Source: Lamprocystis purpurea DSM 4197
Lineage (GTDB): Bacteria > Pseudomonadota > Gammaproteobacteria > Chromatiales > Chromatiaceae
Assembly (NCBI RefSeq): GCF_000379525.1
Contig: NZ_KB902542.1
Coordinates: 1-38,386, forward strand
Length of the DNA stretch: 38,386 nucleotides
Direction: 5' to 3'
This document shows positions 6,604-15,170 of the stretch, piece after piece (the stretch's first letter is position 1; each line of letters opens with the position of its first letter). The notes beneath the pieces were generated by a model. The model saw only the letters and a list, made by a program, of their open reading frames with translations, made no database searches and was not told where the DNA came from. The translations under genes and the position numbers were made by a program.

Positions 6604-8022
6604 TCAGTCCGACAACGGCGCCAGCTCAGTCAGACCGCCGCTGTTCTTGGTATTCACCTTGGCATACAGGTCATAGAGCGCGGATTGCAGAGCTTCCTCG
6701 ATGACCGGGTGATAAAAGGGCATCCGCAGCAGGTCGCCGACGGTCAGGCCCTGTTCGATACACCAGCACAGCAGGTGCGCCAGATGCTCGCCCTTGGGGC
6801 CGATCATTTCGCCGCCGAGGAGGCGTCCGCTGGCCTGGTCGGCATAGACGCGCAGCAGGCCGCGGTTCTTGCCCATGATGAGCGCCCGGCCGACCGGGGC
6901 GAACTTGACTTGACCGACCGCCGTGGTCGCCGGATCGAGTTGCTCCCAGCGCAGGCCGATCGCGCAGATGTTGGGGTCGCAGAAGTTGATGAAAAGCGGT
7001 GTCTTGCGGCGGAAGCGCGTCGGGGTTTGGTCGATGCGGGCGGCGTTGTAGCCGGCGATCTTGCCCTCGTCGCCGGCCTCGTGCAGCAGTGGGCGATCAC
7101 CGGAGATGTCACCGGCGATGAAGACCGGCAGGTCGCCGACCTGCATGCTGTGGTGGTCGACGGGTGGGAGACCGCGCGCGTCCAGGGGCAGCCCGAGCAC
7201 CTCCAGTCCGAGCCCGTCCACGCGGGGGACGCGTCCGATACTGCACAGGACCTTGTCGACCAGGACACTGTGTTCGCCCGCGGTCACCCGCAGTTGGTCG
7301 CCTTCTGCTTCGATTCGCGCCGGCTCGCCCAGGCGGATCGTAAACTCCCGCCCCATGAGATCGATGGCGCACTGGTTGACCTCGGGGTCGGAAATCCCGG
7401 CGATGCTGGTGAGTTGGTCGAAGCCGGTGATCTGCACACCCAGCCGCGACAGGCTTTGGCCGAGTTCGAGGCCGATGGTCCCCAGGCCGATGACCGCCAT
7501 GGCGGTCGGCAGGGCTTCGAGTTCGAAGACTTCATCGGTCGTGATCACCCGATCGCCGAACGCGCGCCAGGGTTCCGGCACCAGCGGTCGTGAGCCGGTG
7601 GCGATCACCACCGCGCGGGCGCGGATGCGCTGGCCGGCCACCTCGACCAGGGTCGGTTCGAGCAGGCGGGCATAGCCCTGGATGAAGAGGTCCGCCGGCA
7701 TGTCGTCGGTGCTGTTGCTCAACACCCGGTCGACGAAGGTGTCGCGCAGATCCTGGACGTGCTCCAGCGCCTGCGGAACATCCAGGGTCAGGTCTTCGTG
7801 CCCGGCGACGCCATACCGACCCAGGTGCATGCGTCGATGGTAATCCTCGGCGATCTGGATCATGGCCTTGGACGGCATGCAGCCGACGCGCGCGCAGGTG
7901 GTTCCAGGCTCGCCGCCGTTGATCAGGACAAAGGACTTGTCGGCCCGGCGCGCCTGACCCATGGCGTTGAGGCCGGCGGTCCCCGAGCCGATAATTGCGA
8001 CATCGACGTTGCGTTCTTCCAC
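6604..8022 (-). CDS. Dihydrolipoamide dehydrogenase-like flavoprotein disulfide reductase
   Basis: 472 residues, class I pyridine nucleotide-disulfide oxidoreductase. It has an FAD-binding IIGSGTAGLNA at 10-20, redox-active Cys43 and Cys48 in GTTCARVGCMPSK, the central NAD(P) site VIGLGTIGLELGQ, a second FAD contact VFIAGDISGDRPLLHEA, and the C-terminal dimerisation domain with PFYHPVIEEAL supplying the His-Glu pair. The GTTCARVGC spacing (rather than GGTCLNVGC) and the absence of E1/E2 or glycine-cleavage genes nearby suggest a stand-alone enzyme of the dihydrolipoyl dehydrogenase-like branch rather than the pyruvate dehydrogenase E3. The substrate is unknown. It is divergent from the gene at 8286, with about 260 bases between them. 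Confidence 0.85.
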   Translation of the reverse strand: MEERNVDVAIIGSGTAGLNAMGQARRADKSFVLINGGEPGTTCARVGCMPSKAMIQIAEDYHRRMHLGRYGVAGHEDLTLDVPQALEHVQDLRDTFVDRVLSNSTDDMPADLFIQGYARLLEPTLVEVAGQRIRARAVVIATGSRPLVPEPWRAFGDRVITTDEVFELEALPTAMAVIGLGTIGLELGQSLSRLGVQITGFDQLTSIAGISDPEVNQCAIDLMGREFTIRLGEPARIEAEGDQLRVTAGEHSVLVDKVLCSIGRVPRVDGLGLEVLGLPLDARGLPPVDHHSMQVGDLPVFIAGDISGDRPLLHEAGDEGKIAGYNAARIDQTPTRFRRKTPLFINFCDPNICAIGLRWEQLDPATTAVGQVKFAPVGRALIMGKNRGLLRVYADQASGRLLGGEMIGPKGEHLAHLLCWCIEQGLTVGDLLRMPFYHPVIEEALQSALYDLYAKVNTKNSGGLTELAPLSD

Positions 8023-8285
8023 GAGGATCTCCCAAGGATGGTTGGCGGGGCGATGCCGGCGGGCTGGGCGCCGCCGACGCGGGTACGCGGTTATTTCCAG
8101 AGACGCGAATCATAACCTGAGTGCAGGATGACGGGCCTTCGCTGGATCGCGCAATGCGCGCTGCGGACGGCGACTGACGCGGGAGTGGTTCAGCGTATGC
8201 TGTCACGCTGAGCGAATCCGGTTGCAACGCAAGCTGACGGCTGGCCGCTTTTTCCATATTTATTTTTTCAAAGGGGTAGGTATCA

Positions 8286-8918
8286 ATGGCACTTGATCAG
8301 AAGACCTTGCAGAAGAAGCGGGCCAAGCGGGAGCTGAAACGCAAGCAGGTGAGACAGGGGGCTTCCGGCCAGCCGGGTGTCTTGTCCAAGGCGCGCGAGT
8401 GGGCGGCAGCGGTGCGGGCGCCGATCGCGGACGTTCTGGTTCCTGATAACCTGTTCAAAGCGGGGATCGGCACCGTGTGGATCAGCCGGCTGTTGCCGGA
8501 TGGCCGCTATGCGATGGCTGGAATCCTCGTCGATACCTACTGCCTGGGTGTCAAGAACGCGCTCTTCAAGATCTTCGAGGGCGCGGAGTATCCCGCATTC
8601 CTGGACAGGATTCAGGACGGTCCGGGAGGCGCGCTCGTGCGGCAGGAGCCGGCCTACGCGCGCAAGCTGGTCGAGGATGCGGCGGCCTATGCCAGGAATC
8701 TCGGTTTCGAGCCGCATCCGGACTACCGGGTCGCCGGGTTGATTTTCGGTGATATCGACGCGGCCGAGTGCCCGGTCGACTTCACCTTCGGGATGAACGG
8801 TCGGCCCATGTATATCGAGGGACCGGACGATAGCCCGGCGATGCAGCGGCGCATTCTGAAACAGCTCGGACAGGCGGCGCTGCGTCAAGCGGACGCCGGT
8901 GTCGATCAAATCAGCTAG
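8286..8918 (+). CDS. Conserved hypothetical protein
   Basis: 210 residues. It has a very basic N-terminus (QKKRAKRELKRKQVRQ), then an alpha/beta domain with a recognisable core, GTVWISRLLPDGRYAMAGI followed by VDTYCLGVKNALF. I associate this LVD.YCLGVK.A pattern with a widespread family of unknown function. There is no signal peptide or membrane segment. The ATG is preceded by AAAGGGGTAGGTATCA, an adequate ribosome site, and an AT-rich stretch (8250-8270) that could contain its promoter. The basic tail suggests nucleic-acid contact, but that is inference. It stands alone, divergent from the flavoprotein gene and convergent with the methyltransferase gene. Confidence 0.7.
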   Translation: MALDQKTLQKKRAKRELKRKQVRQGASGQPGVLSKAREWAAAVRAPIADVLVPDNLFKAGIGTVWISRLLPDGRYAMAGILVDTYCLGVKNALFKIFEGAEYPAFLDRIQDGPGGALVRQEPAYARKLVEDAAAYARNLGFEPHPDYRVAGLIFGDIDAAECPVDFTFGMNGRPMYIEGPDDSPAMQRRILKQLGQAALRQADAGVDQIS

Positions 8919-8927
8919 GCCTGGCGG

Positions 8928-9049
8928 GCCTTGATCAAGATTCCGGCCACTTGGACTCGCCGGGTGCGTAGTCAGGCCATCCTGGCCTGACATCCTCAGG
9001 GCTGGAAGCCCTGACGACGCACGCCGCTGGCCGGGATTACGATCAAGGC
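8928..9049. repeat. Composite nested palindromic element
   Basis: The outer 22-base arms at 8928-8949 (GCCTTGATCAAGATTCCGGC..) and 9028-9049 are imperfect reverse complements. Within them sit two perfect hairpins: 8971-8991 (GTCAGGCCA / TGGCCTGAC) and 8996-9014 (TCAGGGCT / AGCCCTGA). GTGCGTAGTCAGG and its near complement near 9010-9022 add a further level. The right arm runs into the stop codon of the methyltransferase gene. A lone copy of one arm recurs at 35709-35730. This fits a mobile or amplified intergenic repeat family, and may double as a bidirectional terminator between two convergent genes. Confidence 0.75.
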
Positions 9050-9633
9050 CGCCTGGCGCGGCGCAGGACCACGGTGAAGTCTTCACGCAAATAGCCGGTC
9101 TCGATGGCGCAGACGGCCCCCAGATCCTGGGCGAGGGCGAGGATCTCGTCCGGTTCCCAGTAGTTGAAGGTGTCGCAGTCGTCGAGGCCGCGGAGCAGGT
9201 TGAAGAGAAAGCCCTCGCGCGCGGCCGCCAGGCAGCGCGCGATGAATTGCCGGGTCTCATCGCGCGTGAAGGTATTCATGGCGCCGCTGCAGATGTAGTA
9301 GTCGGCCTCCGGCAGATCGTCCTGCAAGGCATCGAGCAGCAGGATTTCCTGGCGCGTACGGGCGCGGGCGAGTTCGACCATGGGGGCGACCACGTCGATG
9401 CCGAGATAACGCCCCGGCAGTGCCCCTACCGATTTCAGGTAGGTATAGAAGTCGCCCATGCCGCAGCCGACGTCGACCAGGGTCAGGTCGGCCGGATCCG
9501 CGGGCAGCAAACGGCGCAGCACATCGAACCGAACGCGCTGGGTGAGGGCCGATTCCCAGTGGGCACCCTCGGCATTATGGCCGTAGCGTTCGAGTGCCAG
9601 GCGATAGAAAGCGTCGGTGTCGACTCTAGGCAT
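9043..9633 (-). CDS. Class I SAM-dependent methyltransferase
   Basis: 196 residues from the ATG at 9633. Motif I is LVDVGCGMGDFYTYL, followed by GRYLGIDVVAPMVELAR (motif II acidic region), LLDALQDDLPEADYYICSG (motif III/IV) and a NTFTRD helix, which is the Rossmann methyltransferase pattern. The C-terminus (YLREDFTVVLRR) matches small stand-alone proteobacterial methyltransferases of unknown substrate. No clear Shine-Dalgarno precedes the ATG; a TTG at 9708 would add 25 residues but has no better support. Its last codons lie inside the palindromic element. It faces the same way as the zinc-finger, ilvE and glnE genes but is separated from them by a repeat. Confidence 0.75.
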   Translation of the reverse strand: MPRVDTDAFYRLALERYGHNAEGAHWESALTQRVRFDVLRRLLPADPADLTLVDVGCGMGDFYTYLKSVGALPGRYLGIDVVAPMVELARARTRQEILLLDALQDDLPEADYYICSGAMNTFTRDETRQFIARCLAAAREGFLFNLLRGLDDCDTFNYWEPDEILALAQDLGAVCAIETGYLREDFTVVLRRARRP

Positions 9634-9682
9634 GGGGCGTGGCCTGTGCGGCCCTGATGAAACCGCGTGATTGGCGAATGAT

Positions 9683-9735
9683 AGCCTTCGGACGTGATAA
9701 CCGGACAAGGGGCGGGTTTCAAACCCGCCCCTACA
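9683..9735. repeat. Dispersed 53-bp palindromic repeat, copy 1
   Basis: Contains the near-perfect palindrome GGGGCGGGTTTCAAACCCGC followed by CCC. The whole 53 bases (from AGCCTTCGGACGTGATAACC onward) match the reverse complement of 20062-20115 almost base for base. It lies just upstream of the methyltransferase start, so it may be in that gene's leader. It belongs to a REP-like intergenic repeat type. Confidence 0.8.
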
Positions 9736-9778
9736 GACTCTAACGAAAAACTGAAACCCGTTCGGTATAACGGCCGGC

Positions 9779-9994
9779 TCAGTCGATGAGTCGGTAATGG
9801 GCCCCGCAGTAGGGGCAGACGGCGGTGCCGTCGGGGCTGTTCTCGATCGGCAGGTAGACTCGCGGGTGCATGTTCCATAGTTTGTCGGCAGGACGCGGGC
9901 AGCAGAGCGGCAGGTCGGCGCGGCTGACCGCGATGCTGTCGGCGTGCTGATGCGCGGCGGTCGGGTTGCTCGGCTGGGCGGCGGCCTGGTGCAT
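9779..9994 (-). CDS. CHCC-type zinc-finger protein (zf-CHCC)
   Basis: 71 residues. The C-terminal half (LPLCCPRPADKLWNMHPRVY then LPIE and CPYCGAHYRL) is the zf-CHCC domain related to the mitochondrial complex I subunit NDUFS6. Predicted Zn ligands are Cys32, His43, Cys60 and Cys63. Residues 1-25 are low-complexity. Such proteins commonly follow ilvE in gammaproteobacteria. It is on the same strand, 72 bases after ilvE, and probably cotranscribed. Its role in bacteria is not established; zinc binding is the only property the sequence supports. Confidence 0.85.
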   Translation of the reverse strand: MHQAAAQPSNPTAAHQHADSIAVSRADLPLCCPRPADKLWNMHPRVYLPIENSPDGTAVCPYCGAHYRLID

Positions 9995-10066
9995 TGGGGG
10001 CTCCGGTATCTGGATTGGTTGCAGCGATGCCGGCCCCGACCCGGCGCACGCCGGGCCGGAATCGGT

Positions 10067-10990
10067 TCAGACCAGGGTCAGCCACTCCGGGTGCGTGTCC
10101 CGGCGGCCATGGACCTGATCGAAATAGAGCGCTTGCAGGCGTTCGGTGAGCGGACCGCGGCCGCCCTTGCCGATGGTGCGGTTGTCGACCTCGCGGATCG
10201 GCGTCACCTCGGCGGCGGTGCCGGTGAAGAAGGCCTCGTCGGCGATGTAGACCTCATCGCGGGTGATGCGTTTCTCGACCACCCGCAGACCCAACTCTTC
10301 GCACAGGGCGAAGACGGTGCGGCGGGTGATGCCGTCCAGGGCGGAGGTCAGATCCGGGGTATAGAGCACCCCGTCGCGCACGATGAAGATGTTCTCCCCG
10401 CTGCCTTCCATGACATAGCCGGAGGTGTCCAGCAACAGCGCCTCGTCATAGCCGTCGCGCAGGGCCTCTTGCAGCGCCATCATGGAATTCATGTAGTTTC
10501 CGTTGGCCTTGGCCCGGCACATGGTGATGTTCACATGGTGGCGGGTGAAGGACGACACGCGAATGCGGATGCCGTTCTTCATGTTGTCCTCGCCCAGATA
10601 GGCACCCCATTCCCAGGCGGCGACCATGCAGTGGACCTTGAGGTTGTCGGCGCGCAGGCCCATACCCTCGGCGCCATAGAAGCACATGGGACGGATGTAG
10701 GCGGAGTCGAGCGCGTTCTCCCGCACCACGGCGCACTGCGCGGCATGCAGGGTCGCACGGTCGCAGGGCATGGGCATCCCCAGGATGTGGGCCGAGTTGA
10801 ACAGCCGGTCCGTGTGCTCCTGGAGGCGGAAGATGGCCGCGCCGCGGTCGGTCTGATAGGCGCGCACGCCTTCGAAGACGCCCATGCCGTAGTGCAGCGT
10901 GTGGGTCAGGACATGCACCTTGGCCTCGCGCCAGGGCACCATTTCACCGTCCAGCCAGATCAGACCGTCACGGTCCGCCATCGTCACCAT
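10067..10990 (-). CDS. ilvE: Branched-chain amino acid aminotransferase
   Basis: 307 residues, the usual size for fold-type IV IlvE. It has HYGMGVFEGVRAY near residue 33, the PLP-lysine motif CRAKANGNYMNS with Lys161, EGSGENIFIV, and GITRRTVFALCEELG for phosphate binding. It transfers amino groups between Leu, Ile or Val and 2-oxoglutarate, the last step of branched-chain amino acid synthesis. The ATG has GGAG six bases upstream (GGAGTAGCAC). It lies 83 bases after glnE on the same strand, a gene order seen in other gammaproteobacteria, so nitrogen regulation and transamination are probably cotranscribed. Confidence 0.95.
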   Translation of the reverse strand: MVTMADRDGLIWLDGEMVPWREAKVHVLTHTLHYGMGVFEGVRAYQTDRGAAIFRLQEHTDRLFNSAHILGMPMPCDRATLHAAQCAVVRENALDSAYIRPMCFYGAEGMGLRADNLKVHCMVAAWEWGAYLGEDNMKNGIRIRVSSFTRHHVNITMCRAKANGNYMNSMMALQEALRDGYDEALLLDTSGYVMEGSGENIFIVRDGVLYTPDLTSALDGITRRTVFALCEELGLRVVEKRITRDEVYIADEAFFTGTAAEVTPIREVDNRTIGKGGRGPLTERLQALYFDQVHGRRDTHPEWLTLV

Positions 10991-11073
10991 GTGCTACTCC
11001 GCTCGGGTCGGGGCCGGTGCTCCGCCCTGGTTGATTCCAAAAGAGTGCCGGTCGGCCGGCCCGATCCGCGGCG

Positions 11074-13956
11074 TCAATCGCCCATCAGCTCCCGCCACAG
11101 GCCGCGGACACGCGCGCGCTCCGCGAGCAGGGCGTCGTCGGGCACCGTCTTGGGCTGATCCTGCAAGGTGCTGCGATGATAGGCGCCGCGCAGGGCCTTG
11201 TAGGCGTCCGTGAGCTCGGCCGTGGTTTGACCGGGCAGCAGGTCCAGCCGGGCCAGGGTTTCCAGTTGACGGATGTTGTCGGTCCAGAATGCCAGGTCCG
11301 GGTACCGCGCGGCCCACCGCAGGACCGAGTATTGAACCATAAACTCGATGTCGGCAATACCGCCGCGCCCTTGTTTGAGGTCGAAACGTCCGCGTCCGCT
11401 CTTGTCCAGGCTGTCGCGCATGCGCGCGCGCATGGCCCGGACGTCCTCGCGCAGCCGCTCGGGATCACGCGGCCGACAGATGATGGCGTGGCGGATCACG
11501 CTGTAGCGCTCGGCCAGCGCGGCGTCGCCCGCCACCGGCCGGGCGCGGATCAGCGCCTGGTGTTCCCAGGTCCAGGCACTGTGTTCCTGATAGTCCGCGA
11601 AGGCCGTCAGTGAGCGCACCAACATGCCCTTGTTGCCGTCCGGACGCAGGCGCATGTCCAGTTCGTAGAGGATGCCCGACGGGGTGTGCGCGGTCATCAT
11701 GTGGATCATGCGCTGGCCGAGCCGGTTGTAGAACTGCTCGGCGCTGATGGGTTTGGGGCCGTCGGTCTCGACGCTCGGTTGGAGGCTGCCGTGGAGAAAC
11801 ACCAGGTCGAGGTCGGACCCGTAGCCCAGCTCCAGCCCGCCGAGTTTGCCGTAACCCAGGACCAGCAGGCCGCTGTCGGCGCCCTGCAGGCCCGCGGGCC
11901 GGCCATGGCGCCTGGCCAGATGGGCGAAGGTCAGCGCCAGGGTGCGGGCGACCGCGACCTCGGCGATCTCGGTCAGGTAATCGCTGACCTTCATCAGCGG
12001 GACCACCCCGGTCAGGTCGGCGGCGGCCACCCGCAGCATGTTGCCGTGGGCGAATTGCCGCAGCCGCTCCATCTGCTGATCCAAATCCTCCGGGTCGATC
12101 GGGGCGAGCAGGGCGCTCAGCTCGGTCTCGAGATCGTGGCGCCGCTGGGGGGTGTAGAGTCGGCGCGGGTCGATCAGTTCGTCGAGCAGCAGCGGCTGGC
12201 GGACGATCTGCTCCGCGATCCAGGGGCTCATGCCGGTGAGCCGCGCGAGCTGCGTGAGGGCCATCGGCCGTTCCAGCAGCATGGCCAGATAGGCGGTGCG
12301 CCGCACCACCGACTCCAGTACCCGCAGGACGCGCTCCAACGCCAAATCCGGTGCCTCGCTGGCGGCAATGACCTGAAGCGCCAGCGGCATCAACTGGTGG
12401 AGCCGCTCCCCGCCGCGGGTGCTCAGCCCCTTGCGGGCGGTGGCGTCGCGAAAGGTGCCCAGTCGCTGTCGGGCCGCCTGGGGGTCGGTAAAACGCGCGG
12501 CGGCCAGGACCTCCAGGGCGCGCGCGTCGTCCAGGGTCCCGCGCCACAGCGCGCTGAGGTCCGGGTCCAGGCCGGAGGGCTCGGTCGGCGGGGCCATGAA
12601 GACCTGATCGAACTGATCCTGGACGCGCTGCCGGTGGCCATCCAGGACCTTGACGAAGGTGTCCCAGTCGGCACAGTCCATGGCGCGCGCCAGCCGCAGC
12701 CGCCCCAGGTCGTCGGCGGGCAGCAGGTGGGTTTGCCGGTCCCGGTAGGCCTGGATGCGGTTCTCCACCAGGCGCAGGAAACAGTAGGCGTCATCGAGTT
12801 GCTGCACGGCGACGGCCGGCAGCCGCCCGCGCTGTCCGAGCAGCGTCAGCACCCGGCGGATCGGGCGGGTCTGCAGATCCGGATCGCGCCCGCCGCGCAC
12901 CAACTGAAAAGCCTGGCCGATGAACTCGACCTCGCGGATGCCGCCCGGACCAAGCTTGATATTGGCGTCCATGCCTTTCTTGTAGAGTTCCTTGGCGATC
13001 ATCTGCTTGAGATCACGCAGGGAGTCGATGGCGCCAAAGTCGAGGTAGCGCCGGTAGACGAAGGGCCGCAACAGGTTCTCCAGGGCGGCGACGGCCGGCG
13101 GGTCGCCGGTCAGGACGCGCGCCTTGATCATCGCGTAGCGCTCCCACTCGCGCGCCTGCGACTGGTAATAGTCCTCCAGCGCATCGAGCGCCATCACCAG
13201 TGGGCCGGCATCGCCGAAGGGGCGCAGCCGGGTGTCCACGCGGAAGACGAAGCCGTCGACGGTCTGGTTGTCGAGCGTCTGCACCAGGCGCTGGGCGAGC
13301 CGCAGAAAGAACTGTTGATTGGTCAGCTCGCGCGGTCCGCCGCTCACCTGGCCTTGGGCGGGAAAGGCGAAGATCAGGTCGATGTCGGACGACAGGTTCA
13401 GCTCGCGCGCCCCGAGCTTGCCCATGCCGATGACCAGCAGGTGTTGCTCGCGGGCCGGGCCGCCCGCCGCGTCGGCCGGGTCGGCGGGATCGACCGGTGT
13501 ACCGAGTTCGGCGCGCGTCCAGTCGTGGAGCCGCGTCAAGGCTTCGCGGATGCAGCAATCGGCCAGTTCAGAGAGGTCTTCCAGGGTTTCGTCCAACCCG
13601 GCCAGGCCGCCCAGGTCGCGCCAGATGATGCGCGTTTGCTCGCGGCGGCGTAAGCGCCGCAGGGCGCGCTGCAGGGTCGGCTCGTCGGTCACGCCGGCCA
13701 GGGCGCCGGCCAGCCGGGATGCGAGGTCGCCGGGCTGATAGATCCGCTCCAGATCGCCGGAGTCCAGCAGGTCGGCGAACTCGGCCGGGTGGCGGGCCGC
13801 GGCCAGCGCGACGTATTCACTGGCCTCCCAGATTCGTGCCCGGAGGGCGTCGAATGCGGGGGCGGCGGGCCGCGCGCGGCCCTGGGCGGCGGCCCAGTCC
13901 AGCCACTGTTGCCACAGGCGGTCAGGGGCTTCCTGGAGTGTCGGCTCCGGGGTCAT
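11074..13956 (-). CDS. glnE: Bifunctional glutamine synthetase adenylyltransferase/adenylyl-removing enzyme
   Basis: 960 residues, full length for GlnE (E. coli is about 946). It has two nucleotidyltransferase units. The N-terminal adenylyl-removing domain carries LNLSSDIDLIFAFP (Asp-x-Asp near 190) and the C-terminal adenylyl-transferase domain carries ELGYGSDLDLVFLHG (near 715). GPGGIREVEF and GRGGIADIEFMVQY are the paired signatures after each catalytic site. It adenylylates or deadenylylates glutamine synthetase according to PII state. It starts at the ATG at 13956 and is first of the glnE-ilvE-zinc-finger run. Confidence 0.95.
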   Translation of the reverse strand: MTPEPTLQEAPDRLWQQWLDWAAAQGRARPAAPAFDALRARIWEASEYVALAAARHPAEFADLLDSGDLERIYQPGDLASRLAGALAGVTDEPTLQRALRRLRRREQTRIIWRDLGGLAGLDETLEDLSELADCCIREALTRLHDWTRAELGTPVDPADPADAAGGPAREQHLLVIGMGKLGARELNLSSDIDLIFAFPAQGQVSGGPRELTNQQFFLRLAQRLVQTLDNQTVDGFVFRVDTRLRPFGDAGPLVMALDALEDYYQSQAREWERYAMIKARVLTGDPPAVAALENLLRPFVYRRYLDFGAIDSLRDLKQMIAKELYKKGMDANIKLGPGGIREVEFIGQAFQLVRGGRDPDLQTRPIRRVLTLLGQRGRLPAVAVQQLDDAYCFLRLVENRIQAYRDRQTHLLPADDLGRLRLARAMDCADWDTFVKVLDGHRQRVQDQFDQVFMAPPTEPSGLDPDLSALWRGTLDDARALEVLAAARFTDPQAARQRLGTFRDATARKGLSTRGGERLHQLMPLALQVIAASEAPDLALERVLRVLESVVRRTAYLAMLLERPMALTQLARLTGMSPWIAEQIVRQPLLLDELIDPRRLYTPQRRHDLETELSALLAPIDPEDLDQQMERLRQFAHGNMLRVAAADLTGVVPLMKVSDYLTEIAEVAVARTLALTFAHLARRHGRPAGLQGADSGLLVLGYGKLGGLELGYGSDLDLVFLHGSLQPSVETDGPKPISAEQFYNRLGQRMIHMMTAHTPSGILYELDMRLRPDGNKGMLVRSLTAFADYQEHSAWTWEHQALIRARPVAGDAALAERYSVIRHAIICRPRDPERLREDVRAMRARMRDSLDKSGRGRFDLKQGRGGIADIEFMVQYSVLRWAARYPDLAFWTDNIRQLETLARLDLLPGQTTAELTDAYKALRGAYHRSTLQDQPKTVPDDALLAERARVRGLWRELMGD

Positions 13957-14047
13957 GATGTCCTGAGTCCCTCGGGAACCAGGGTCGGTGAGCGGAACTG
14001 CCTGGTGCTTGCCCGCCGCGGGAGGTGCGAGAGCGCCGCGGTCGCCT

Positions 14048-14959
14048 TCACAGGGGCTCTACGGCGTAGTCGGCCGCCACCCGGGTCTCGCCGCCGCCGG
14101 GGACATCGATCACCTCGGAGGCGGTGTTGACGGTCTCCACACACAGCATGATGCGATAGTCCTCATCGTCCAGGTCATCCATGGCGCGGGCGGTCGCCAC
14201 CCAGGGGTTCCATACCACGCAGGTGGCGCTGTGACGGCTGTTGATGCGAATGCGCCGCTCCAGCACCGGGTCTTCGATGGTCAGGGCCGGCGGTACCGAC
14301 TCATAGATACGGTTGACCTCGGCGGCGATCGTGAGCGGCCCCTCCTGGGTGCGGATGGCGTTCTGCGCCCCGGCGGCCTTATCGATATAGGAACAGCCGT
14401 CCAGCCCCAGCACGCGCACCCGGGTGGCGTCGCCGACGCTGAAATAGGTGTGCAGACCCTGGGTGATCTGGAAGGTCCGATCACCGGCATTGCGGGTGAT
14501 CAGTTCCACCCCCAGGGTGGCGCCGACGGTGATCTCCACCAGCAGGTTGAAATAATAGGGCCACAGGGCGCGGGTCCGGGCGTCGTCGGCCACGCCCAGG
14601 GTCACGCGGGTGGCGCCGCTCGGCAGCGCGCTGGTCGCCAGGACTGACCAGGGCCAGGTGCGCACGAAGCCGTGGGCGGGCCGCTCCAGGCCCTCGGGGT
14701 CGGCGCCGAACCAGGGCCAGCAGATGGGGATGCCGCCCTTGATCGCCTTGCCCGGCGCGAAATAGGCGCGCTTGCTGATGAACAGCAGGTCGGCCGCGGC
14801 GCCCGCCGGACGGTAGGCCAGCACCTGGCCCGCATAGGGTGAGATCAGGGCGGTCGCCAAGCCGTTGTCGATCTCGATCATGGTCAAGCCGCCGCGTCCC
14901 GTGGTGAAACGCAGGGTTCCGCTGATCCCGAAATCAGCATTGAGAATGTCGATATCCAA
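14048..14959 (-). CDS. D-hexose-6-phosphate mutarotase (YeaD-type aldose 1-epimerase)
   Basis: 303 residues. GGIPICWPWFGADP, HGFVRTWPW, a LTVEIT-like strand near the middle, QGLHTYFSVGD and the C-terminal WNPWVATARAMDDL...MLCVETVN are the signature segments of the YeaD/glucose-6-phosphate 1-epimerase family. The conserved His/Glu/Asp set lies in HGFVR, LHTYF and VET. The enzyme interconverts alpha and beta anomers of hexose 6-phosphates in the cytosol. Homology continues upstream of the internal ATG (MIEIDNG), so the TTG at 14959, with CCGGAG eight bases before it, is the preferred start. It is the next gene upstream of glnE on the same strand, with a short gap. Confidence 0.88.
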   Translation of the reverse strand: MDIDILNADFGISGTLRFTTGRGGLTMIEIDNGLATALISPYAGQVLAYRPAGAAADLLFISKRAYFAPGKAIKGGIPICWPWFGADPEGLERPAHGFVRTWPWSVLATSALPSGATRVTLGVADDARTRALWPYYFNLLVEITVGATLGVELITRNAGDRTFQITQGLHTYFSVGDATRVRVLGLDGCSYIDKAAGAQNAIRTQEGPLTIAAEVNRIYESVPPALTIEDPVLERRIRINSRHSATCVVWNPWVATARAMDDLDDEDYRIMLCVETVNTASEVIDVPGGGETRVAADYAVEPL

Positions 14960-15170
14960 GATGAAGACTCCGGAAATGGGGTGCCCGCCGGGGGGTCATT
15001 GGCAGGGCCCGAGAAGACGCAGGGTACCGCTCATGGGCAAAAACGGAAAGCTTAAAGCGCTCCATCTGTTTACGCCAGAATCACAGCGCCGCCGATCCGG
15101 CCGATGCCAACGGCGATCCGCTACCCTGACCACCAAGATGCGCCGCCTTGCCCGGTCTCTCAGGGAGGCG

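Noticed and set aside
11686-13653. A 655-codon open frame opposite glnE
   Set aside because: GlnE is unmistakable on the minus strand. The antisense frame has no motif and a composition typical of shadow frames.
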